This document shows positions 49,977 through 59,213 of a stretch of 64,000 bases of DNA, one piece after another. The DNA is from Paenibacillus oryzisoli (GTDB lineage: Bacteria > Bacillota > Bacilli > Paenibacillales > NBRC-103111). Position numbers and translations under genes: made by a program. The stretch spans positions 158,078 through 222,077 of the forward strand of contig NZ_LYPB01000090.1 of assembly GCF_001653565.1 (NCBI RefSeq), written 5' to 3'. Numbering within the stretch: position 1 is the stretch's first letter; each line of letters starts with the position of its first letter. The notes beneath the pieces were generated by a model, which worked only from the letters and a program-made list of their open reading frames with translations, searched no databases and was not told where the DNA came from.

Positions 49977-50813
49977 CTATTTCCTATAGTACTGTTTAGG
50001 AGAAAATCCAGTAATATTTCTAAATGCCTTATAAAAGGTTGAATAATCTCCAAACCCGACCGCATGAGCGGCATCTATTGCAGGCATTCCGGACATGAGA
50101 AGCTCTATGGCGCTCATAATTCTTTTATAGGTAATATACTCAATGACTGTGAATCCCGTATTCAATTTAAAGATGTGGCATAAGTAATATTTGTTTACAT
50201 AAAATTTCTGCTGCAGCCTGTCTAGTGAAATTTTTTCTTCTAGATTTTTGTTGATGTAATCCAATATTGCCACTATTTTCTCATCATATTTGTGACGATC
50301 GGTATAAGTATGATTATATTTTGAAAAGATTTTATTAATCGTGATCAGCATTTGTATAAATATTGCTTTCATCATAATCGGGCTTTCAGGAGAGGAGTCC
50401 TGCGTAGTTTGTTCGATTCTCTCCCAAAGCTCGTTTATTTTATATGCAAAGACTTCTTCCGCAGGTATCTTGTTACAATATCCTAGCTTCCTGTTCTCAA
50501 TATGGTAAAGCATATTGTAATCATCTGTTTGAAAGGCAGAAATGTACTCTGGCTTAAATTGAATATACTTTCTTTCATAGCAGGCTTTCGAGTTAAAAAC
50601 AATTCTATGCAACTCTCTTGAGTTCGTTATGACGATATCGTTTGGAGAAAGTGTGTAAGCTTGTCCTTCGATATAATAAGTTAAATCTCCTGAAATAAAA
50701 TAAAACAATTCATAGCGGTCATGTAAGTGTGTCTTAATTTCCTTCGGAGAATCTGTCACCTTATGCTCCATAGAAAATTGCTTGCTAATGTAGCGTTGGA
50801 TTTGAGTGCTCAT
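49977..50813 (-). CDS. AraC-family transcriptional regulator
   Basis: 278 residues on the minus strand. An N-terminal cupin-type sugar-sensing domain (LHDRYELFYFISGDLTYYIE, ITNSRELHRIVF) is followed by a C-terminal double HTH (about 178-278; NKYYLCHIFKLNTGFTV and DAAHAVGFGDYSTFYKAF). It is soluble, unlike the two membrane or phospho-regulated AraC proteins in this window. It starts 130 bases from the isomerase gene in the opposite direction, so it probably regulates the genes at 50943-52974 and possibly itself. Confidence 0.9.
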   Translation of the reverse strand: MSTQIQRYISKQFSMEHKVTDSPKEIKTHLHDRYELFYFISGDLTYYIEGQAYTLSPNDIVITNSRELHRIVFNSKACYERKYIQFKPEYISAFQTDDYNMLYHIENRKLGYCNKIPAEEVFAYKINELWERIEQTTQDSSPESPIMMKAIFIQMLITINKIFSKYNHTYTDRHKYDEKIVAILDYINKNLEEKISLDRLQQKFYVNKYYLCHIFKLNTGFTVIEYITYKRIMSAIELLMSGMPAIDAAHAVGFGDYSTFYKAFRNITGFSPKQYYRK

Positions 50814-50942
50814 GATCTCCCCCCTTCAGTAATCATTATAAGCGGATAAGCAATATTTGCAATGTATCCCGCAATAATTCCAATGAATAGAAATGATTGT
50901 TGAGATAGAATGTAAAATAAAACAACGAGAGGATGGCAACAA

Positions 50943-51800
50943 ATGAGCCAATTTATATTATCTGCATTTGCAGATGAAATCGATGCCAATTTAGATACGC
51001 AGATGGATGTACTTGACCAGCATGGCATTAAGTTTATTGAAATGAGAGGCGTAGATGGGAAAAATCTCGTTTATTATACGCTAGACGAAGTCAGAGAAAT
51101 TAAGCGACGAATTGATGCCAGAGGATTTAAGTTGTCAGCTGTTGGTTCACCATTAGGAAAGATCGGTATTAACGATGATTTTGAACCTCACTTGGAGCTG
51201 TTCAAGCATACGTTAGAAGTCGCCAAAATTATGAAAAGTCCGTTTATCCGAATGTTTAGCTTCTGGATTCCACAAGGTGATGCGCCGGAAACATACCGCA
51301 ATGAAGTCATTCATCGGTGGGGGCAATTTGTAAAGGCAGCAGAAGGAAGCGGCGTAATTCTTCTTCATGAGAATGAAAAAGATATTTATGGAGACACCCC
51401 AGAGAGATGCCTTGATCTCCTTAAGAGCTTAAATTCCGACTCGGTCAAGGGCATTTTCGACTTTGCAAATTTTGTTCAATGCAATGCAAGGAACTATCCC
51501 GAAGGCTTTGCAATGCTTAAGGAGCATATCGCATATATACATGTTAAGGATGCTGTCTACAGCGACCACCATGTAGTGCCAGCTGGAGACGGGGATGGCT
51601 GCATAGAAGAAATTTTAAGTGAATTATATAGCAGTGGTTATGAAGGATTTTTATCACTTGAACCTCACCTTGGGAAATTTAAAGGATTTGCCGAACTGGA
51701 GCCCCATTCACCAGGTTTCAATTTACCAGAAGGCGGGCCAAAAAGCTTCGCTATTGCAGTTCAAGCGTTAAAACGAATTCTAACTAAAATCGAGAACTAA
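50943..51800 (+). CDS. Sugar phosphate isomerase/epimerase family protein
   Basis: 285 residues, SD GAGAGGATGG before ATG 50943. TIM-barrel metal enzyme: QFILSAFADEIDANLDTQMD, FIEMRGVDGK, the Glu in ILLHENEKDIYGD, KGIFDFANFVQ, and the His/Lys motif YIHVKDAVYSDHHVVPAG. It ends with FLSLEPHL. Forms an operon with the next Gfo/Idh gene (13-base gap). The substrate is probably a keto-sugar, with the Gfo/Idh partner oxidising the isomer. Confidence 0.85.
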   Translation: MSQFILSAFADEIDANLDTQMDVLDQHGIKFIEMRGVDGKNLVYYTLDEVREIKRRIDARGFKLSAVGSPLGKIGINDDFEPHLELFKHTLEVAKIMKSPFIRMFSFWIPQGDAPETYRNEVIHRWGQFVKAAEGSGVILLHENEKDIYGDTPERCLDLLKSLNSDSVKGIFDFANFVQCNARNYPEGFAMLKEHIAYIHVKDAVYSDHHVVPAGDGDGCIEEILSELYSSGYEGFLSLEPHLGKFKGFAELEPHSPGFNLPEGGPKSFAIAVQALKRILTKIEN

Positions 51801-51813
51801 CGGAGGAGTCTTT

Positions 51814-52974
51814 ATGGAAAAGGTGCGTATAGGCATTATAGGCATTGGAGGTATGGGTACTGGACATGCCAAAAATATCATCGCAGGAAAGGTTCCCCAT
51901 GCGGAACTAACAGCAGTGTTTGATATAAGTGCGGAGCGATTGGAATGGGCGAAGCAAAACTTTAGCGATAAGGTCAAGATATTTGATGATGTGGATGCTT
52001 TCTTTCAATCCAAAGCATTTGACGCCGTTATTATCGCGACACTTCATTATGATCATCCCGTTTTAGCCATTCAAGCTTTGAATCATGGTTATCATACGAT
52101 GATCGAAAAACCGGCGGGTGTTTACACGAAAGCCGTTAGCGAGATGAATGAAGTTGCGTTACAAAGCGATAAAGTATTTGGGATTATGTACAACCAGCGA
52201 ACCAATCCCGTGTATCGAAAATTGAAAGAACTCATCGATTCCGGAGAGCTTGGCGAAATTAAACGGTCGATCTGGATTATCACGAATTGGTACCGACCTC
52301 AAAGCTACTATGATGCCAGAGAATGGCGTGCGACTTGGGCAGGTGAAGGCGGCGGCGTACTGCTCAATCAAGATCCGCACCAACTGGATCTATGGCAGTG
52401 GACATGCGGCATGCCAAAACGAGTGCGCTCCTTCATGTCCTTTGGAAAATATCATGATATTGAAGTTGAAGACGATGTAACAACGCATGTTGAGTACGAA
52501 AATGGGGCTACAGGTCTGTTTGTGACATCGACTGGAGAAGCACCAGGGACAAATCGATTTGAAATTACAGGTGATCGAGGAAAAATTGTTATTGAGGACG
52601 ACAAGTTAACTTTCTGGCGATTGCGTGTATCCGAAAGAGAGTTTAACCGCGATTTTAAAGGCGGTTTTGGCAGCCCTGAATGTTGGAAATGTGAAATCCC
52701 TACGCCAGGCGAGAATACGCAACATGTTGGCATCTTAAATGATTGGGTTAACGCAATCTTACATGGCACCCAGCTCATTGCTCCTGGTATAGAGGGTATT
52801 AAGGGCTTGAGTCTTTCCAATGCGATGCATTTATCAGCGTGGACGGATAGTTGGGTAGATCTTCCATTTGACGAAAATCTATTCTATGAAAAGCTTAAAG
52901 AGAGAATTGACAACTCTACGTTTAAGAAAACAACCGGCAAGGAAGTCACGCTAGATGTTGCCGGAACGCATTAG
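51814..52974 (+). CDS. Gfo/Idh/MocA-family dehydrogenase
   Basis: 386 residues, SD GGAGG before ATG 51814. NAD site GIIGIGGMGTGHAKN, catalytic Lys in MIEKPAGVYTK, substrate-binding region GGGVLLNQDPHQLDLWQW with the conserved Asp/His pair. Resembles the subfamily acting on modified hexoses or rare sugars. Paired with an isomerase and under a divergent AraC regulator, so it likely converts a sugar freed by extracellular enzymes. Followed by a near-perfect palindrome. Confidence 0.88.
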   Translation: MEKVRIGIIGIGGMGTGHAKNIIAGKVPHAELTAVFDISAERLEWAKQNFSDKVKIFDDVDAFFQSKAFDAVIIATLHYDHPVLAIQALNHGYHTMIEKPAGVYTKAVSEMNEVALQSDKVFGIMYNQRTNPVYRKLKELIDSGELGEIKRSIWIITNWYRPQSYYDAREWRATWAGEGGGVLLNQDPHQLDLWQWTCGMPKRVRSFMSFGKYHDIEVEDDVTTHVEYENGATGLFVTSTGEAPGTNRFEITGDRGKIVIEDDKLTFWRLRVSEREFNRDFKGGFGSPECWKCEIPTPGENTQHVGILNDWVNAILHGTQLIAPGIEGIKGLSLSNAMHLSAWTDSWVDLPFDENLFYEKLKERIDNSTFKKTTGKEVTLDVAGTH

Positions 52975-53004
52975 TTAGACTATCCGTGCTCTAATACAAT
53001 ATCA

Positions 53005-53055
53005 CAAGGGATCTGCTTATATCTTGATATAAGAGGATCCCTTGGTTTAAGTTTT
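53005..53055 (+). terminator. Long near-perfect palindrome, probable terminator
   Basis: CAAGGGATCTGCTTATATC (53005-53023) is followed by TT and then GATATAAGAGGATCCCTTG (53026-53044): the arms pair at 17 of 19 positions with an inner mismatch of two bases and almost no loop. It is followed by GTTTAAGTTTT. Most likely ends the Gfo/Idh transcript. The rest of the gap to 53323 holds no gene but contains a cre site. Confidence 0.65.
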
Positions 53056-53254
53056 GAGCAGAATACAGCTTAGATGAGGACTCACGAGTATTGCTCATCA
53101 ACCATTCTCCGTAGAAGCATAACTGTGAGTCGAACCTTACAATTGTATCCCTATAGAGTGGGATTACCTCACTCCATTCTTCTTGACCAAGGATTATAAT
53201 GAATGAATAATTCCGTGAGAGGGGGTCAACTGAGATAAACGGAACTGCTTACAT

Positions 53255-53268
53255 TGATAGCGCTTACA
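53255..53268. promoter_or_regulatory. cre site (CcpA) before the giant beta-helix gene
   Basis: TGATAGCGCTTACA fits the cre pattern TGWNANCGNTNWCA at all 14 positions. It lies 55 bases before the start at 53324, in the expected promoter region, implying carbon catabolite repression. Confidence 0.75.
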
Positions 53269-53323
53269 GTTGCTTGGCTGAATATAGTCAGCAGGAAAGA
53301 ATTTTGATTTTGCGGAGGTATGT

Positions 53324-56300
53324 ATGCTTATAAAAAAAGGTATGAGTCTTCTATTAGTGCTTGCAATCATGATCACATTTTTTGTGCCACAGACGGTCGG
53401 TGCGGTCAACGCCATTGAAAACTATTCCATTACTTCAACGGGCTCTGCAGATGGAGCCGATTCTGGAGCTCATCTCCAGGCAACTGGTGGGCCGGCCACG
53501 ATTCAGAACTACCCGATGCCCTCCATCTATACGCAATCCGATGTTTATTCATTAAAGGCGGATGATGAGACGATTCCCGTAATCCAATACCTGCCTGAAT
53601 ATGACTATGCGGAGTTTTCTTTCTCCGGAACGGTCAGCATTGAGGTTACGGCGAACAAACCGATTACCTCGTATTCGATCTCCCCACTGGCTAAAAATAT
53701 CAAAGGGACAGTCGATGGGAATAAGCTGACGTTTACATTGTCTACCTCCACTTACGTGATTGTGGATATTAATGAGGATCCGAATGAAAAAGCAGATGAA
53801 AGCGATCCGGCGAAGATAAGGAAAAGACTTGTCATTGCGGCCGATCCACTCGAGACGGATATTCCCGCTTCATCGGGTTCCGGAATCTATAATGTGACAT
53901 CCGTGCCGTACAATGCGGATAACACAGGGGCTACAATCACTTCGGCTGCAATTCAACAGGCCATCGACGATGCGAATGCAGCCGGTGGAGGTACGGTGTA
54001 TATTCCAGCTGGAGTCTACAAATCGAGCAATCTGACCTTGAAAAGCAACGTCACCTTCTACCTGGCCGGAGGCGCTGTCATTGTCGGTACAGGCAAGGGA
54101 GAGGATTACCGGAATGACTTCCGCAAGGATACGATCTCGGATGGAACTTACTTTATCCGTACGGAAGTAAATTCCGAGAATATCACGATGCGTGGACGCG
54201 GAACCATCGATGGCAAAGGGGTGGAGATGCGGAAACGCAAGATGACGAATGCTCCGCCAACGCACAAGAATGGGGAAGGATTCATCAATAACCTGCTGGT
54301 CCCGATTGCGACTAGCAACTTTACCTTTGACGGACTGACCTTGCGCGACGGCGGTTTCTGGGCGTTCCTGGTGGTTCGTTCCGACAACGTGACGATTAAG
54401 AATTACAAGGGATACCAGAATCTTCATGTTCTTGAAGACGATGCCATAGATATTAACGAGAGTCAGAACGTGTTGGTCAAACATGCGATCGCTATCTCCG
54501 ACGATGATACCTTCTCCACCAAAACCTGGCCGCAATTGGGAATGTCCAAGAATTGGCCGGGTGCAATTGAGCATTTGGAGAATGTGGTCTTCGACGATTG
54601 TATCGCCTGGTCCCGTACTGCGGCGTTTAAGCTAGGCATGGGTATATGCACGCCTCAAATTAACGTAACCATCCGGAACTCTTATGTGTATCAAAGCGCT
54701 AGGGCGCTGCTTGTCGATCATGCTTTTACAAGTAATCCGCTTCCAGAGGAAGGTTACGCGAAAAATGTTACGTTCGAGAATATCGATATCGAACGAGTCG
54801 GCATTAACCAATTCGGTAATTATTGGTTCAGGGTTTCCACCAGCACATCCGGGAATGTAAGCAATATCCTGTTCAAGAATATTAATGTACGCCAGACGGG
54901 AGGTACATCCCAGATTCAAGGGAATCCAACTAACGGTGGAATGGTGGACGGCTTGACGTTCACGGACGTTTATGTGAAGGGTCAGCTTGCGAGAAGCCTG
55001 AGCGATCTGAAAGCATCCGTGAGGAATGAAAATGTGCGAGGAGTAGCCATCATTAATACGACTCCGCCTATCTTCAGCGATGATTTCGAAGATGGGAATA
55101 TCGAACCATGGACAAGTTCTGCAGGTGCCTGGTCAATTGTGGAAGATAATGGAAAAGTTTTGTCCGGCGGCAATTCGACGAATACCTCTCTTATTACTGC
55201 TAACGCAGGTGCTGCATGGACCGATTACTCCTTTGAAGCCAGAACGAAGCTGCCACTGATCAACGGACAGGAGAACGGCGGCCTTCTCTTCAGAGTGCAG
55301 GATGAAACTAATTTCTATATGTACCGTGTCAATGCAAAGTCCAAGAAGCTGGAGCTGTTTAAATCCATAAACGGAACTATGACTGCTGTAGCCGAAACTC
55401 CATTCACGCCAGCGAAACAGTGGTATACGGTAAAAGTGACTGTTCAAGGAAATACCGTCAAAGCTTATGTGGACGGCGTATTAATGACGAGTTGGACGAA
55501 TCCTGCCCAAGAATTAACAACAGGAGGCATCGGATTCCGAACCACTTCGGCCAAAGTACTGTTTGACGATGCCGTCGTTTCCGCTATTAATGAGGCGCCT
55601 ACCGATATTAGGATTTCAAATGACCTCGTAGTGGAAAATACGACTGCAGGCAGCACCGTTGGAACCTTTTCCACAGATGATCCCGATGAACTGGATACGT
55701 TTGCTTACACGCTTGTGGCAGGTGACGGCGATACAGACAACAGCAGCTTCTCCATTCCCGTGCTTGGGAACACGCTGATTCTTCGTATGGTACCGGATTA
55801 CGAAACGAAAGATAGCTACAGCATACGCGTGAGAAGTACGGATTCAGGAGGATTATCTTATGAGAAAGTCTTTATTATCCACATAACCGATCTGGATGAA
55901 ACACCCATCGAGCCGACGCCTAAAGACATCCTCTTCAGTGACGATTTCGAAGATGGAAATTCCAACGGTTGGAGTAAAACTTCAGGTACCTGGGGTGTTC
56001 TACTAGATAATGACACGCAAGCTCTGGCCCAGAAGGCTAGCACAACAGCCATCATTACTGCGGGTGAGTCGTGGACCGATTACATGTATGAAGCGAAAAT
56101 GAAACTCCCAATATCGGATTCAAACGCCGGAATTGTATTTCGAGCGAAGGATTCAAATAATTACTATATGTACCGAATTAATTCATCGTCAAAGAAGCTC
56201 GAGCTGTTTAAAGCTGTTGATGGCGTTCTAACCAATGTATCCAGTTCCGCGTTCACAGCGGTTACGAAACAATGGTATACAGTGAAGGTTGTCATTCAAG

Positions 56301-59068
56301 GGAATACCATTCGCGGCTATGTGGATGGAGAATTAAAGACCATTTGGACCAATCCTGTAACGGAATTAACGGAAGGGAAAATCGGATTCCGAACAACCAC
56401 TGCGAATGCGCTTTTTGATGATGTTTCAGTTTCAAGTTTGAATAATGCACCTACGAACATTACGCTGACCAATGACAGCGTATCAGAAAGCACGGCTCCG
56501 GGAAGCAGTGTGGGAACATTCTCCACCGTCGACCCCGATACGGGAGACAACTTTACCTATACGCTTGTTGCAGGTACAGGAGATGATGACAATAGCAGCT
56601 TCACCATCTCCGGCAATACATTGCAGACGGTGACACCATTCGTTTATGATGCGAAGAATACCTATTGGATTCGGATCAAAAGTACGGATGGAAGCGGACT
56701 TTCCACCGAGAAGCAGTTTACGATATTTATTACCGCTAAATCGGACGATGGATCCGTTAAAGCCGATGCGGCCAACAACGCCATATCCCTCGACCGCTTC
56801 AGAGTAGCGGCAGGTGATAGGGTAACGATAACGGCTGAAGGGGACAGACAATCCATGGATGGCTCTCTGGCGGGAGACGAAAGATTTATCCCGACGACCT
56901 GGTCATCCACAGAAACCGGACAAAGCGACAGCTTTAATTGGAATGTCGATGAGGGAGCCTACACATCCAGCTATGCAGCTTCTGAAGTGGGAACACATGT
57001 CGTAACGGCTACGTTCCAGAAGATGAGCTGGAATGGCTCGTCCTGGATTAACGGGGAGACAGACACCAAAACGGTGACCCTGCAGGTATATTCGCCGATT
57101 AACCAAGCGGGCAACAGTCTTAGCGTTAACCCAAGCGAGGTGATGGTGGGACAACCTGTAACCTTAACGGCAGAAGGCAACAGACAGAGCGTGACACCGA
57201 CAATCATCGGAGAAGAGCGATATTATCCGACGATGTGGAGCTCCTCCGAAGCCGGCAAATCCGGAGTTTTTACCGTAACGGGGCAGGTATACCAATCGGA
57301 CTATACGCCTACTATATCCGGAGTATTGACAATAACCGCCACGTATCAGAAGCAGGTATGGGATGGAACAGCATGGGTTAATAGCGTAACGGATACCGCG
57401 ACCGCAATGCTCACTGTTAGTCCCGCACCTGCGGCCAACGCTGACCATAACACGCTTGCTCTGAACGCATCCAGCGTCATGGCAGGAGAGACGGTCGTCG
57501 TCACGGCGACGGGAGACCGACAGCAGGAGGTTGGAACGATAGTAGGAGAGGAAAGGTATTATCCGGCAGCATGGAGCTCCACGGAGGCTGGCAAATCCGG
57601 GATATTCACGGTCAGTGGACAGGTATATTCTTCAGGCTACACGACGGCATCAGCAGGCCATTTTACCATCACGGTTACGTTCCAGAAGCAAAGCTGGAAT
57701 GGGTTGGCATGGATCAATGGCACGACGGATACCAAGACCATCAACCTGACGGTCAATGCGGTTCCGGCCGGAGATAACGGTGGATCCGACAATGAATCCG
57801 GCGGCAATGATTCAAGCGGAAGCGATAACGGCACAACCACGCCGCCAGCATCGAGTAATTCTGGCGTAGACTCTCAGAAAGATGATAAAACTATCACGAC
57901 CGTAACTGTGGATCGGAGCAAGCTGGAGCAAACATTGTCGCAGGAAGGCAATGGCGCAACCGTGACGATTCCGGTTAATAGCCCATCTGACGTGGTAGTC
58001 GTAGAATTAACCGGTGGGATGATCAAGAGCATGGAATCGAAGGAAGCCGTACTGGAGATCAAGACAGGGAATGTAACGTATACGGTGCCCGCAGCCCTTA
58101 TCCAAATTGATGCTGTGTCCCAGCAGCTGGGGTCGCAAGCGGCATTAGACAATCTGAAGATCAATATTACGATCTCTACGCCTTCGGCCGAAACGGAAAA
58201 GGCTGTGCAAGACACGGCAAATCGAAATGGGTACCAGATTGTCGTCAAGCCGGTATCGTTCGAAATTACAGTCAGCAGCGGCGGAAAAACGATGGAAGTA
58301 TCCAAATTCAACGGTTATGTGGAAAGAACCATTGCACTTCCGGATGGCATCGATTCGAGCAAGCTGACGACTGGGGTTGTTCTAAACGCGGATGGAACCT
58401 TCTCGCCTGTGCCGACGACAACGACGGTCATCGACGGCAAACGTTATGTCAGAATCAGTTCCATGACCAATAGCATCTATTCGGTCATTAACAGCCCGAA
58501 AGCCTTTGCGGATGTGAATGCGCATTGGGCGAAGGAAGCGGTGAACGACATGGCCTCCAGACTGGTCATTGACGGCACCGAAGTCGGCCGGTTCGAGCCG
58601 GACAGAGACATGACTCGCGCGGAGTTTGCCGCGATGATCGTCAAAGGTCTGGGACTCTTGCGTCCTGGCACGGGTAAGGAGCTGTTTAAGGATGTAATGA
58701 AGGGCAGCTGGTATTACAACGCTGTAGCGACGGCTTACGAATACGGTATTATTGACGGATACGGAAGCGGAACCTTCGGGCCTGCGGATCGAATTACCCG
58801 TGAACAGGCGATGACTATGGCGGTCAGAGCCATGAAGCTCACCGGGTTGAATGTAGAGCTCCAAGCCAGCGAAGCGGAAGCTTTGCTAACAGGCTTTGAA
58901 GATGCAGGCAGCACTGCCGACTATGCGAAGAGCAGTATCGCCTCCAGCATCAAGAGCGGAATCATTACCGGCAGAGACAGCCATTTATTGGCGCCGAAAA
59001 GCAATATCACCCGTGCGGAAGTTGCGGTTATCGTAAGAAGGCTTTTGCAAAAATCAGGATTAATTTAG
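53324..59068 (+). CDS. Giant SLH-anchored beta-helix enzyme, GH28-like
   Basis: 1914 residues. Signal peptide to about 24; an N-terminal beta domain; right-handed parallel beta-helix about 190-570 starting at NADNTGATITSAAIQQAIDD. LamG-like domains lie at about 583-750 and 869-1035, each followed by a cadherin-like repeat (755-855, 1038-1140). Three tandem repeats of about 110 residues run from 1149, 1259 and 1369 (shared WSSTEAGKSG and WNG..W.NG segments), followed by a Gly/Ser/Asn linker, another domain, and three SLH motifs from about 1725 for wall anchoring. The helix has DDAID and ISDDDTFSTKT in place of GH28 NTDG and GDDC; no GHG or RIK motif was found, so it may be a distant GH28/GH49-clan enzyme. 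Candidate substrates are pectic or other acidic polysaccharides. Confidence 0.82.
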   Translation: MLIKKGMSLLLVLAIMITFFVPQTVGAVNAIENYSITSTGSADGADSGAHLQATGGPATIQNYPMPSIYTQSDVYSLKADDETIPVIQYLPEYDYAEFSFSGTVSIEVTANKPITSYSISPLAKNIKGTVDGNKLTFTLSTSTYVIVDINEDPNEKADESDPAKIRKRLVIAADPLETDIPASSGSGIYNVTSVPYNADNTGATITSAAIQQAIDDANAAGGGTVYIPAGVYKSSNLTLKSNVTFYLAGGAVIVGTGKGEDYRNDFRKDTISDGTYFIRTEVNSENITMRGRGTIDGKGVEMRKRKMTNAPPTHKNGEGFINNLLVPIATSNFTFDGLTLRDGGFWAFLVVRSDNVTIKNYKGYQNLHVLEDDAIDINESQNVLVKHAIAISDDDTFSTKTWPQLGMSKNWPGAIEHLENVVFDDCIAWSRTAAFKLGMGICTPQINVTIRNSYVYQSARALLVDHAFTSNPLPEEGYAKNVTFENIDIERVGINQFGNYWFRVSTSTSGNVSNILFKNINVRQTGGTSQIQGNPTNGGMVDGLTFTDVYVKGQLARSLSDLKASVRNENVRGVAIINTTPPIFSDDFEDGNIEPWTSSAGAWSIVEDNGKVLSGGNSTNTSLITANAGAAWTDYSFEARTKLPLINGQENGGLLFRVQDETNFYMYRVNAKSKKLELFKSINGTMTAVAETPFTPAKQWYTVKVTVQGNTVKAYVDGVLMTSWTNPAQELTTGGIGFRTTSAKVLFDDAVVSAINEAPTDIRISNDLVVENTTAGSTVGTFSTDDPDELDTFAYTLVAGDGDTDNSSFSIPVLGNTLILRMVPDYETKDSYSIRVRSTDSGGLSYEKVFIIHITDLDETPIEPTPKDILFSDDFEDGNSNGWSKTSGTWGVLLDNDTQALAQKASTTAIITAGESWTDYMYEAKMKLPISDSNAGIVFRAKDSNNYYMYRINSSSKKLELFKAVDGVLTNVSSSAFTAVTKQWYTVKVVIQGNTIRGYVDGELKTIWTNPVTELTEGKIGFRTTTANALFDDVSVSSLNNAPTNITLTNDSVSESTAPGSSVGTFSTVDPDTGDNFTYTLVAGTGDDDNSSFTISGNTLQTVTPFVYDAKNTYWIRIKSTDGSGLSTEKQFTIFITAKSDDGSVKADAANNAISLDRFRVAAGDRVTITAEGDRQSMDGSLAGDERFIPTTWSSTETGQSDSFNWNVDEGAYTSSYAASEVGTHVVTATFQKMSWNGSSWINGETDTKTVTLQVYSPINQAGNSLSVNPSEVMVGQPVTLTAEGNRQSVTPTIIGEERYYPTMWSSSEAGKSGVFTVTGQVYQSDYTPTISGVLTITATYQKQVWDGTAWVNSVTDTATAMLTVSPAPAANADHNTLALNASSVMAGETVVVTATGDRQQEVGTIVGEERYYPAAWSSTEAGKSGIFTVSGQVYSSGYTTASAGHFTITVTFQKQSWNGLAWINGTTDTKTINLTVNAVPAGDNGGSDNESGGNDSSGSDNGTTTPPASSNSGVDSQKDDKTITTVTVDRSKLEQTLSQEGNGATVTIPVNSPSDVVVVELTGGMIKSMESKEAVLEIKTGNVTYTVPAALIQIDAVSQQLGSQAALDNLKINITISTPSAETEKAVQDTANRNGYQIVVKPVSFEITVSSGGKTMEVSKFNGYVERTIALPDGIDSSKLTTGVVLNADGTFSPVPTTTTVIDGKRYVRISSMTNSIYSVINSPKAFADVNAHWAKEAVNDMASRLVIDGTEVGRFEPDRDMTRAEFAAMIVKGLGLLRPGTGKELFKDVMKGSWYYNAVATAYEYGIIDGYGSGTFGPADRITREQAMTMAVRAMKLTGLNVELQASEAEALLTGFEDAGSTADYAKSSIASSIKSGIITGRDSHLLAPKSNITRAEVAVIVRRLLQKSGLI

Positions 59069-59120
59069 AGTAAAGACAAGAGAAGCATTAAGGCGCTTTC
59101 CATCATCGTTTTGTTACCCT

Positions 59121-59152
59121 AGAGAGTGGACACACCCCACTCTCTTTTTCTT
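59121..59152 (+). terminator. Rho-independent terminator
   Basis: AGAGAGTGG (59121-59129) pairs with CCACTCTCT (59137-59145) and is followed by TTTTCTTT. It ends the giant beta-helix gene transcript. Confidence 0.85.
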
Positions 59153-59213
59153 TGGGGTAGTCTATAATAAAAAACAGGAACACAAGCTGAGATGAAATGG
59201 GGTAACTTAGACA

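Noticed and set aside
53870..54574. 234-codon reverse-strand frame inside the beta-helix gene
   Set aside because: Antisense shadow of the signal-bearing, domain-rich forward gene; no family resemblance.
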